NCBI RefSeq assembly: GCF_000242455.2
Contig: NC_019892.1
Coordinates: 6,148,744-6,212,743, forward strand
Direction of reading: 5' to 3'
Length of the DNA: 64,000 nucleotides
Source of the DNA: Singulisphaera acidiphila DSM 18658
GTDB lineage: Bacteria; Planctomycetota; Planctomycetia; Isosphaerales; Isosphaeraceae
The translations under genes and the position numbers were made by a program. The notes under the pieces were generated by a model. That model ran no database searches, was not told the DNA's origin, and worked only from the letters and a program-made list of their open reading frames with translations. Shown piece by piece: positions 28,018 to 35,107 of this stretch (its first letter is position 1; every line of letters begins with the position of its first letter).

Positions 28018-29883
28018 ATGAAGAACCGCCCTCGCGTCCGGATGGGACTGGCCTCGGCTCTGGCCTTGGTCGCCCTCGTGCTGCTGACGTATGTGCCGTT
28101 CGCCTTGTCGGACGACCCGGCGAAGCCCGCTCAGGAACGGGAACAGGAACCACATCGTTCGCCGATCGCCTTGGTCCTGTCGACGGACGGGACCAGGCTT
28201 TTGACAGCCAACCAGACTGCGGGCACGGTCTCGCTAGTGGACACTGCGGCCGGTCGGGTGCTTGCCGAGGTGGCCACGGGAGACAAGCCGGCGGGGGTCG
28301 CGCTGGCGAAGGACAGCCGTCGCGGGGCGGTCACCCATTGGTACGGCTATGACCTGGCGGTGCTCGACGTCGGGGCCGATACGCTCAAGGTCGTTGGACG
28401 GGTCGAGGTCGGCCCCGAACCGCGCGGGGTTGTGATCGGTGACGACGGCAAAACCGCCTATGTGGCGGTCGGGGTCAGCAACGAGGTGGTTCGCGTCGAT
28501 CTGGACGCGTGCGAGGTCACGGGACGCCTGGCAGTCGGTCGCGAACCGCGCGGGCTGGCACTCTCGCCCGACGGATCGCACCTGCTCGTTGGCAACACGC
28601 GGTCGCAGAGCCTCTCGCTGATCTCCGTCGGCTCGTGGACGGTCGAGCGGACCTTGCCGATCAAGGGGGACAACCTCAGGCAGGTCACCTTCAGTGGCGA
28701 CGGTTCGACCGGCTATGTCGCCAACCTGCGGAACAAGGGGTTCGCCACCACCCGCAATAACATCGACCTGGGCTGGGTGGTCGGCCAATGCCTGACCCGC
28801 GTCGAGCTTGACGGTGCCGAGCCCTTCGCCACCTTGACGCTCGACACGCAAGGCAAGGCGGCGGCCGACGTTCATGGCGCGGCGGCGGCTCGCGATGGTC
28901 GATATCTCGCCGTCAGTTGCGGAGGGACCCATGAGGTCATGATCTTCCGAACCGACCTGGCGGCGCTCCCCTGGCGATCGTCGAGCTCGCGCGACATGAT
29001 CGACCCTTCGCTCCTCAAAAGCGACGGCCGGTTCCGGCGCATCGAGGTGGGGGGTCGCCCGACCGAACTGGCGTTCGCGGCGGATGGCAAGACGCTCTAC
29101 GTGGCCAACTATCTCAATGACTCGGTCCAGGTCGTCGACGCCGAAGGGGCCAAGCTGCTCCGCACCATCCCGTTGGGCGGTCCCAAGGAACTCTCGCTGG
29201 TCCGCCGTGGTGAGATCCTCTTCCATGCGGCCGAGCGCTCGTTCAACCAGTGGTATAGCTGCAATACCTGCCACAGTGATGGCCATACCAACGGGCTTCA
29301 CTTCGACACGCTCAACGATGGCCGGCAAGACCTGAGCACCTCGCACTTGCGAAGCCGTAAGAAGGTGCCGACCCTTCGACGGGTCAGTCAGACGGGCCCT
29401 TGGACCTGGCACGGTTGGCAGACGAGCCTCGAAGATGCCACGATCGAATCGTTCACCAAGAGCATGCAAGGCCCGAACCCATCCGCCGACGAGGTCAGGG
29501 CGCTGGTCGCTTACTTGACCACACTTGAGTTCCCACGCAATCCTTTTCGCAATGCCGATGGCAGCCTCTCGCCCGAGGCCCAGCGCGGGGAGGTGATCTT
29601 CCGCTCCTCCAAGACCGCTTGCAGTAAGTGCCATTCGGGACCCGAGTTGACGGACGGTAAGATCCACATCGTCGGCCTGGAGGAACGGGATGATGCCTAC
29701 GAAGGGTACAACCCGCCGTCCCTTCGCGGCGTGTACGACAAGGATCCGTTCCTGCACGACGGCCGGTCCAAGACCCTCCGCGAGGCGCTGGCCGATCCGC
29801 ATAGCCCGGAGACTGTCTCGGCTCTGGGGACCCTGAGCGAGAGCGAGACGGACGACCTGATCGCCTACCTGAAGAGCCTTTGA
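28018..29883 (+). CDS. Beta-propeller / di-haem cytochrome c peroxidase-like protein
   Basis: 621 residues from ATG 28018, with a signal peptide (MGLASALALVALVLLTYV). Residues ~40-390 form YVTN-type propeller blades (GTRLLTANQTAGTVSLVDT; TLYVANYLNDSVQVVDAEG). The C-terminal third has two c-haem sites, CNTCH at 415 and CSKCH at 535, with the MauG/cytochrome c peroxidase pattern (LRSRKKVPTLRRVSQTGPWTWHG; NPPSLRGVYDKDPFLHDGR). Periplasmic; likely a peroxidase or redox sensor, substrate unknown. It starts about 75 bp after argS but need not share its function. The composite repeat locus B follows its stop. Confidence 0.85.
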   Translation: MKNRPRVRMGLASALALVALVLLTYVPFALSDDPAKPAQEREQEPHRSPIALVLSTDGTRLLTANQTAGTVSLVDTAAGRVLAEVATGDKPAGVALAKDSRRGAVTHWYGYDLAVLDVGADTLKVVGRVEVGPEPRGVVIGDDGKTAYVAVGVSNEVVRVDLDACEVTGRLAVGREPRGLALSPDGSHLLVGNTRSQSLSLISVGSWTVERTLPIKGDNLRQVTFSGDGSTGYVANLRNKGFATTRNNIDLGWVVGQCLTRVELDGAEPFATLTLDTQGKAAADVHGAAAARDGRYLAVSCGGTHEVMIFRTDLAALPWRSSSSRDMIDPSLLKSDGRFRRIEVGGRPTELAFAADGKTLYVANYLNDSVQVVDAEGAKLLRTIPLGGPKELSLVRRGEILFHAAERSFNQWYSCNTCHSDGHTNGLHFDTLNDGRQDLSTSHLRSRKKVPTLRRVSQTGPWTWHGWQTSLEDATIESFTKSMQGPNPSADEVRALVAYLTTLEFPRNPFRNADGSLSPEAQRGEVIFRSSKTACSKCHSGPELTDGKIHIVGLEERDDAYEGYNPPSLRGVYDKDPFLHDGRSKTLREALADPHSPETVSALGTLSESETDDLIAYLKSL

Positions 29884-29933
29884 GAAAGCATTGATTGGAT
29901 GAGTCTCTGAGTCTCCGTCGTTCCTCACGAATG

Positions 29934-30027
29934 ACGGTCGCCCTTTCAGGGCTGCAATGCGCAAGCATTGTCGAATGTTTTTCAGGGGGTCAATCCCCTG
30001 GCTTTGAACGGTTGCCCTTTCGGGGCT
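29934..30027. repeat. Composite palindromic repeat, locus B
   Basis: A partial unit acggtcgccctttcagggct (29934-29953) is followed by a full unit: hairpin caggggg-tcaa-tcccctg (about 29983-30000), gctttga, then acggttgccctttcggggct (30008-30027). It sits in the gap between convergent genes and may end transcription from one or both sides. Confidence 0.85.
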
Positions 30028-30028
30028 A

Positions 30029-31192
30029 TCAAATACGTATGCTGGAGTGCTGACTTCCTAGGATGAGTAATCGCTGCTCCCACCGTGCTCGCCGCTGCTC
30101 GAGCTGGGCGAGACAGGCTTCCATGTGATCGGCCTGCTCGAAGAGAGTGGCGACCGGTTCACCCGGCTCGAAGCAGATTCCGGGTTGAGGACGGTCGCCC
30201 AGGGGTGGGATCGCGAAGACGTCTTTGGAGGCGGGCCGAGATCGGGTCGTTTTTGGAAAGTGACACTTGCCGGGCGCGAAGAGAATCAGCTTGCCCACGG
30301 CGCCGCGCAGCTTCGGCGTCTGGGCCGGGCTGACCGCAGGGGCTGTGGGATCGAACACGGAGCGGTGGGCTGAGAGCAGGGATGTGCCGAGTGCCAACTC
30401 GAGCACTTCGACTGACGCAGTGTAGCGGGGGTTGATTTCGACGGGCCAAGGGTGGCCGTCGGCGAGAATGAAGTCGACGCCGAACAGCCCTCTCAGGCCG
30501 AACGACTGCGCCAGGACGGTGCCGAGGGTTCTGATCCGGGTCGCTTCGATGGGCCTGAGGGGCCATGGGCCCACGCTCCCCACGTAGGCGTAGTCGGCCC
30601 CAGGCGCTCCGAGGATCTGGCGGGTGACGCCGGCGAAGGTGGTTTTCTCAGGTCGGCTCATGAAGATCGCAGAAAGATTCAACCCTTCGATCCGTTCCTG
30701 ATAGAAGCAGGGCCAGGCGGGGGAGGGCGTCTCCACGTCGAGGGGGTGGATCTTCATGCCTCCCGCCGAGGCGATCGGCTTGACCAGCCAACTTCCGTCG
30801 CGGGGAAGGTGTTCAGGAGTTGAGCGGATGGCGGGGCAGGGGAGGCCGGCACGGTGGAGTGCCGCGGACCAGGCGAAGGGGTCGCGAACGGCACGGAGGA
30901 CTGTGCCACCGTTGCCCCAGAGGGGCCGCTGCGCGGCGATCCGATCGATCAGGTCGGGCTGGTTCTCGAGCGCCCCGGTATAAAGCCACGGTCCGGAAGA
31001 TGATTCGAGGGCCAACTCCGCCAGTCGGTGGGGATAGTCTTCGGGGGCGATCCGTCGGGCGGGGCAGAGAGAGGTCAGATCGGCATCGGCGAAGAGGTCG
31101 ATACCGCGTGGCTGAAGTTGAGCGCGACGCGCGGAGTACGCGGCCGCTCGGGCGCTTGCCCCGAGGATGAGAAGGTCCAAAAGTGATGCCAA
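30029..31192 (-). CDS. ATP-grasp protein, candidate for H4MPT cofactor biosynthesis
   Basis: 387 residues, cytoplasmic. The ATP-grasp fold is seen as DGSWLVKPIASAGGMKIHPL (ATP-binding Lys and Gly-rich loop, ~135-155), FYQERIEGLNLSAIFMSRP and FGVDFILADGHPWPVEINPR (metal ligands D and E-x-N near ~250-270). An N-terminal Rossmann-like pre-ATP domain starts LLDLLILGASARAAAYSA. ATP-grasp enzymes join a carboxylate to an amine or thiol. Members of this type recur beside H4MPT-linked C1 genes, so a role in making or modifying the cofactor is a reasonable inference. The small Cys-rich protein gene lies 85 bp upstream on the same strand, and fae is within 1 kb. Confidence 0.75.
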   Translation of the reverse strand: MASLLDLLILGASARAAAYSARRAQLQPRGIDLFADADLTSLCPARRIAPEDYPHRLAELALESSSGPWLYTGALENQPDLIDRIAAQRPLWGNGGTVLRAVRDPFAWSAALHRAGLPCPAIRSTPEHLPRDGSWLVKPIASAGGMKIHPLDVETPSPAWPCFYQERIEGLNLSAIFMSRPEKTTFAGVTRQILGAPGADYAYVGSVGPWPLRPIEATRIRTLGTVLAQSFGLRGLFGVDFILADGHPWPVEINPRYTASVEVLELALGTSLLSAHRSVFDPTAPAVSPAQTPKLRGAVGKLILFAPGKCHFPKTTRSRPASKDVFAIPPLGDRPQPGICFEPGEPVATLFEQADHMEACLAQLEQRRARWEQRLLILGSQHSSIRI

Positions 31193-31277
31193 AAGGGAAG
31201 ATGATACAAAGGAAGGGGCGAGTGACCCCAGCGGGCGATGAACGCCCGCCAGGATCGCGATGCCGGCAACGAATCAA

Positions 31278-31619
31278 TCAGTCGGCGGCATCGAGCTTGG
31301 TGACGGTGAGAACCTTTTTGCCTTCTTCTTCCTTCACGGTACCAGTGGCCTTGACCTTGACGGGGGCATCCTTGGTCGCGCCGCAGATGCTCAGGCCCTG
31401 GTGAGCCTTGTCGCTGATCTTGTTCTTGGCGAGGTAGTAGGTGACCTTCTTGCCCTTCTCTTCCGTCGTGATCGTGTTCTGGCACTTGGGCGTTTCTTTC
31501 AACGCGCACTTGGCGCAGACGGCGTCACCGGTGATGGTGACTTCTTCTTCGGCGGCCCAAGCGAAGGTCAGGCCCGAGAACAGAACGGCCATGGCCAGCA
31601 GCGGAAACATTTTACGCAT
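31278..31619 (-). CDS. Small exported Cys-rich protein (DUF6370-like)
   Basis: 113 residues from ATG 31619, with GGAGA 6 nt upstream on the minus strand (31626-31630). Signal peptide FPLLAMAVLFSGLTFAWAA. The mature part has CAKCALKETPKCQNTI and a later Cys (SICGATKDAP), and is Lys-rich. It resembles small planctomycete/verrucomicrobial secreted proteins of unknown function (DUF6370 in my recollection; this needs checking). The Cys pair could bind metal or form disulfides. It is divergent from fae, and its leader carries a terminator-like hairpin. Confidence 0.75.
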   Translation of the reverse strand: MRKMFPLLAMAVLFSGLTFAWAAEEEVTITGDAVCAKCALKETPKCQNTITTEEKGKKVTYYLAKNKISDKAHQGLSICGATKDAPVKVKATGTVKEEEGKKVLTVTKLDAAD

Positions 31620-31639
31620 CGTCGGTCTCCAAAGTGCGG

Positions 31640-31675
31640 AAGGAAAAAAAGGAGGGGCGACCGCCCGCGGTCGCC
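31640..31675 (-). terminator. Terminator-like hairpin in the leader of the small Cys-rich gene
   Basis: Read on the minus strand: a perfect 9-bp stem ggcgaccgc/gcggtcgcc (31667-31675 and 31656-31664) with a 2-nt loop, followed by cctcc and a run of T (31640-31650 region). This is the form of an intrinsic terminator, but it lies only about 20-55 nt upstream of the ATG at 31619. It could be an attenuator of that gene or the end of a short upstream transcript. Confidence 0.5.
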
Positions 31676-31775
31676 GGCACTGAAGCGGCACGATTCCGTG
31701 CGTGACGGGTTATTGAAACAGTTCATACATCGGCGGACAAGCTTTTTTTTCCAATTGCTTAACAAATGGAGGGGG

Positions 31776-31803
31776 TTGCGGTTGTCGCTCCGGCTGTTAT
31801 GAT
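31776..31803 (+). promoter_or_regulatory. Candidate sigma-70 promoter for fae
   Basis: ttgcgg (31776-31781), 16-nt spacer, tatgat (31798-31803): a fair -35 and a good -10 about 100 nt upstream of the fae start. Prediction by eye only. Confidence 0.4.
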
Positions 31804-31902
31804 TCGGGGCCATGGATCCGGTTGTCACGGTGCCAAGCTGATTTGGTTTTTGGACAACCCCTCGATTTATTCAGTTTAGACACAAAGCGGAGAGCAGACC
31901 CC

Positions 31903-32406
31903 ATGGCCAGCGATTTGACGATGAACATTGGTGAAGCCCTGGTCGGCGAAGGCAATGAGATTGCGCATATTGACTTGTTGATCGGCACCAAGACCGGTCC
32001 CGTCGGTGCCGCCTTCGCCAGCGCCTTGGCCAACCAGTCGGCCGGCCATACGAACCTCCTCGCCGTGCTGACCCCGAACCTGCTCGCCAAGCCCGCCACG
32101 GTGCTGATCACCAAGGTCACCATCAAGGGCATGAAGCAGGCCGTGCAGATGTTTGGCCCCGCCCAGTACGCGGTGGCCAAGGCTGTGGCCGACTGCGTCG
32201 CCGAAGGGACCATCCCCAGCGCCGAGGCCGAGAACCTGGTCATCGTCTGCGGCGTCTTCATCCACCCCGCCGCCGAAGACAACGCCAAGATCCTCAAGTT
32301 CAACTACGAGGCGACCAAGCTCTCCATCGAGCGCGCCATGAAGAATCTGCCGGCGATCGCCGAGATCACCGCTCAGAAGGATACGGTCAAGCACCCGTTT
32401 GCCTGA
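31903..32406 (+). CDS. fae: Formaldehyde-activating enzyme
   Basis: 167 residues from ATG 31903, with ggag 10 nt upstream; normal length for Fae. Fae condenses formaldehyde with tetrahydromethanopterin to give methylene-H4MPT, the entry step of the H4MPT oxidation pathway. The N-terminal IGEALVGEGNEIAHIDLLIG contains the catalytic His (22 here, equivalent to His17 of methylotroph Fae). Further typical segments are KTGPVGAAFASALANQS, HTNLLAVLTPNL and VADCVAEGTIPS. It is cytoplasmic. The mtdB-like gene follows on the same strand after ~95 bp, with a possible intercistronic stem (agccaggc at 32419, gcctggct at 32461). Confidence 0.96.
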   Translation: MASDLTMNIGEALVGEGNEIAHIDLLIGTKTGPVGAAFASALANQSAGHTNLLAVLTPNLLAKPATVLITKVTIKGMKQAVQMFGPAQYAVAKAVADCVAEGTIPSAEAENLVIVCGVFIHPAAEDNAKILKFNYEATKLSIERAMKNLPAIAEITAQKDTVKHPFA

Positions 32407-32500
32407 CCATCGCGTCGAAGCCAGGCACCGTTTGCCACCGCCCTACAATGGGGGCGCGGCGCCTGGCTCGTCTCTTTGGTACCGAGGATCGCCAACCCCG

Positions 32501-33379
32501 ATGCCCACCCCCAAGCCTTCCATCCTGATCCAACTCGATAGTGATCCGCAGCCGAGCGTCTTCGACGGCGTCGTGGCGGTTGATTCAGGGGTGGAACATC
32601 TGTTCCGCCACGGTGGTGTTCAGCCGGACGCCGTGCGCGACCTGGTCTATGGCGCTCTCTTCACGCGAGGTCCCGCCGATCTCCAGCGGACCGCGATCTT
32701 CGTGGGTGGGTCGAACGTCGCGGTTGGCGAGGCGATTTTGAAGGAGGTCACCAAGACCTTCTTCGCGAATTTTCGGGTTTCCGTTCTCTTTGACGCCAAC
32801 GGCTGCAATACCACGGCGGCCGCAGCCGTCCTGGCCGCTCTCGAAGGGGCTGGCGGGGTTTTGAACGGCGTATCCACGGCGGTCTTGGCTGGCACCGGCC
32901 CGGTCGGTCAGCGCGTGGCGCGGCTTTTCGGTCGACTGGGGGCCAGGGTTGCCCTCGGTTCGAGACAACTCGATCGCGCCCAAGCTACGGTCGAGATGCT
33001 CGGGCAGGTCAACGGCGGCCGGTTCACCCCTTTTTCCACCTCGGATGAAGACTCACTGGCAAACGGACTCGCCGGTGTTCAAGTCGTGGTTGCCGCGGGG
33101 GCCGCGGGGGTGACTCTCCTCCCGGAGCAGGTCCGCCGCTCACTGCCCGACCTGAAAGTGGCCATCGACCTCAACGCAGTCCCACCCCTCGGGATTGAAG
33201 GGATCTCGGCGACCGACAAGGGGATCGATCGGGGCGGCGTTCGGGCCTGGGGAGCGCTTGGGGTCGGCGGCACCAAGATGAAGATCCACAAGAGAGCACT
33301 CCAGGAACTGTTCACGGCAAACGACATCGTGCTCGACGCCGAAGAGATCCTTGAACTCGGTCGGACGACCTTGGGGTGA
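32501..33379 (+). CDS. mtdB: NAD(P)-dependent methylene-H4MPT dehydrogenase
   Basis: 292 residues from ATG 32501. It oxidises methylene-H4MPT to methenyl-H4MPT, the step after Fae. The N-terminal domain (FDGVVAVDSGVEHLFRHGGV; RTAIFVGGSNVAVGEAIL) and the Rossmann motif AVLAGTGPVGQRVARLFGRL (~128-147) match the MtdA/MtdB family, as does GVRAWGALGVGGTKMKIHK near the C-terminus. I name it mtdB-like because the H4MPT-linked neighbour (fae) makes MtdB or MtdC more likely than the MtdA type; cofactor preference cannot be read with certainty. The next gene starts 4 nt after its stop, so they form an operon. Confidence 0.85.
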   Translation: MPTPKPSILIQLDSDPQPSVFDGVVAVDSGVEHLFRHGGVQPDAVRDLVYGALFTRGPADLQRTAIFVGGSNVAVGEAILKEVTKTFFANFRVSVLFDANGCNTTAAAAVLAALEGAGGVLNGVSTAVLAGTGPVGQRVARLFGRLGARVALGSRQLDRAQATVEMLGQVNGGRFTPFSTSDEDSLANGLAGVQVVVAAGAAGVTLLPEQVRRSLPDLKVAIDLNAVPPLGIEGISATDKGIDRGGVRAWGALGVGGTKMKIHKRALQELFTANDIVLDAEEILELGRTTLG

Positions 33380-33383
33380 GCGT

Positions 33384-34379
33384 GTGGTCCGTGTCGTCGG
33401 CACCGATCCCGGCACGAGTAGCCTCGACCTTCTCTTGTTGGCCGACGGCGCAGTCGTCGGCCAGGAACGACTGAGCCCGGGGACGCTCCAACGCGATCCC
33501 GAAGCGCTCGTCTCACTGCTCCGCGCCTGGTTGCCGATCGACCTGATCGCCGGTCCGTCAGGCTATGGGCTCCCCTTGGTTCGCGGCGAAGCCTTGACCG
33601 AGCGGCACCTCGAAGAGATGTCGCTCGTCCGCCCCGACCAACGGGGAATCGATGCGGGCGTCCTCGGCTTCCGCTCCTGGGTTCGCGCCTTGGCGACGTC
33701 AGGCTTGCCCGTCCTCTTCCTGCCGGGAGGCGTCCACCTTCCCTCGATCCCAGCCTATCGCAAGGCTAATACGATCGACCTCGGCACCGCCGACAAAGTG
33801 GCCGTTACCGCGCTTGCCCTTCAGGCCGACGCAGCAGATCGTGGCGCAGACTTTTCCGAATCGACCTTCGCCGTCGTCGAGCTTGGCTCAGCCTTCTCGG
33901 CCGTGATGATCGTCTCTCGGGGCCGACTCGTCGACGCAGCGGCGGGGACGCGTGGGCCCATCGGTGTCCGTTCGGGCGGCTGCTGGGACGGCGAGGTCGC
34001 CTACTGGCGCTCACCGCTCTCCAAGGAGAGTCTCTTCCGGGGCGGTCTGATCGACCTCGGTCCTGAAGGCCCCGACGCCTTTCGCGAGTCGCTGACCAAG
34101 CACGTCGCCGGGCTGAAGGCGGTCACCCCCTTCGACCGGATCTATCTCTCTGGCGCCTTGGCCGAGCGTCCCGATCTCGCGGCCTTGGCCCGTGCTGCGC
34201 TCGAGCCTCTCGGCACATTGATTCCGCTCCGCTCCCTCTCGGGAGCCTGGGTCAAACATGCGGCCCAGGGCGCCGCCCTCCTCGCCGATGGTCTGGCCGG
34301 CGGCCATCATGCCGGACTCGTCGCATCCCTCGAATTGGCAAACGCCTCGGGCACAGTCTGGGATGGCTTGCGTGGTTGA
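33384..34379 (+). CDS. DUF1464-like ASKHA-fold protein in the C1 operon
   Basis: 331 residues from GTG 33384, 4 nt after the stop of the dehydrogenase; an earlier TTG (33351) would overlap that gene and is rejected. The N-terminal VVGTDPGTSSLDLLLLADG is the phosphate-1 loop of the sugar-kinase/Hsp70/actin fold. Further fold marks are LGTADKVAVTALALQA, STFAVVELGSAFSAVMIVSRG (phosphate-2-like) and IYLSGALAERPDLAALARAAL (adenosine loop). It resembles the archaeal/planctomycete DUF1464 family. The activity is unknown; tight coupling to fae and mtdB suggests a kinase-type step linked to H4MPT (inference). Confidence 0.8.
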   Translation: MVRVVGTDPGTSSLDLLLLADGAVVGQERLSPGTLQRDPEALVSLLRAWLPIDLIAGPSGYGLPLVRGEALTERHLEEMSLVRPDQRGIDAGVLGFRSWVRALATSGLPVLFLPGGVHLPSIPAYRKANTIDLGTADKVAVTALALQADAADRGADFSESTFAVVELGSAFSAVMIVSRGRLVDAAAGTRGPIGVRSGGCWDGEVAYWRSPLSKESLFRGGLIDLGPEGPDAFRESLTKHVAGLKAVTPFDRIYLSGALAERPDLAALARAALEPLGTLIPLRSLSGAWVKHAAQGAALLADGLAGGHHAGLVASLELANASGTVWDGLRG

Positions 34380-34432
34380 GGGACAAAATTTGGTTAATTT
34401 TGACAAGTCTGGAAATGAGTATCTGTCATTGT

Positions 34433-34500
34433 GTCCCCAAAGGGGTGACCGTCAGAGCTCGTCCGGCACGTTTGACGGTTGCCCCTCCAGCGATGCAGAA
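34433..34500. repeat. Composite palindromic repeat, locus C
   Basis: Inverted pair of half-units: gtccccaaaggggtgaccgt (about 34433-34452) and tgacggttgcccctccagcg (about 34473-34492), followed by atgcagaaaa. It lies between the convergent DUF1464-like and pterin dehydratase genes, consistent with a bidirectional terminator role. Confidence 0.75.
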
Positions 34501-34579
34501 AAATCGTTCGTCGAAATGATTTCGCGGACTGGATTTTTCTGACCCCTGTGAGTTTCGCACGTTGACAGGTGCGGCTAAC

Positions 34580-34942
34580 TCATTTGCTATGTACAAATTT
34601 ATTGGGTGTCCCTTCCAACGGGCCGCCTGGTTCGGGCCTCCAGAGGGCCACGTCCTCGATCTTCCGCGCGAGGGCGAAGTCTTTGTCGGTGATCCCGCCC
34701 GCCGAGTGGGTTTTGAGTTTGCACCAGACCTTGCCCCAGGTGACCGACAGGTCGGCGTGATGCCAGGCGGCTTCGCAGAGGTAGCCGATTGCATTGACCA
34801 GCATCAAGGTTGTTGGCCAACCGTCCGTCGAAAACTTGCGCCGGAGCCAGCCGTCCTCAAGAGTCCAACCGGTGAGTCCGAGCTCATGGATCTTTGCTTG
34901 AACTTGCTCATCCGTGTAGGGTTTGGGTTTGTCGGCAGACAT
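34580..34942 (-). CDS. phhB: Pterin-4a-carbinolamine dehydratase
   Basis: 120 residues, the usual length. The active-site pattern is intact: EAAWHHADLSVTWGKVWCKL (two His of the E-x3-H-H motif), then THSAGGITDKDFALARKIE. The N-terminal GWTLEDGWLRRKF is also typical. The enzyme dehydrates 4a-hydroxytetrahydropterins. No aromatic amino acid hydroxylase is nearby; the fae-mtdB neighbourhood suggests it acts on, or protects, the H4MPT-type pterin, as in other H4MPT gene regions (inference). Confidence 0.9.
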   Translation of the reverse strand: MSADKPKPYTDEQVQAKIHELGLTGWTLEDGWLRRKFSTDGWPTTLMLVNAIGYLCEAAWHHADLSVTWGKVWCKLKTHSAGGITDKDFALARKIEDVALWRPEPGGPLEGTPNKFVHSK

Positions 34943-35107
34943 CGGATTGATTCCTGAAAAAAGGGAACGACGACGGCCATCGTGCGGCTCGGAAGACGAG
35001 ACGACAACGATGGCGTCGTATTCTTATCAGACAGGCCGCCGCCTTCACGATCAAGGGAGGAACGCCTTGGGGTCGGTCGAGGGCTAGTTGGCCTCGACCG
35101 GGGCGGC

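Noticed and set aside
26120..29964. Long minus-strand frames (519 and 576 codons) opposite argS and the propeller cytochrome
   Set aside because: Both plus-strand genes carry unambiguous family motifs; the antisense products have none.
33351..33383. TTG start extending the DUF1464-like gene upstream
   Set aside because: It would overlap the dehydrogenase; GTG 33384 begins exactly at the conserved VVGTDPGTSS segment.
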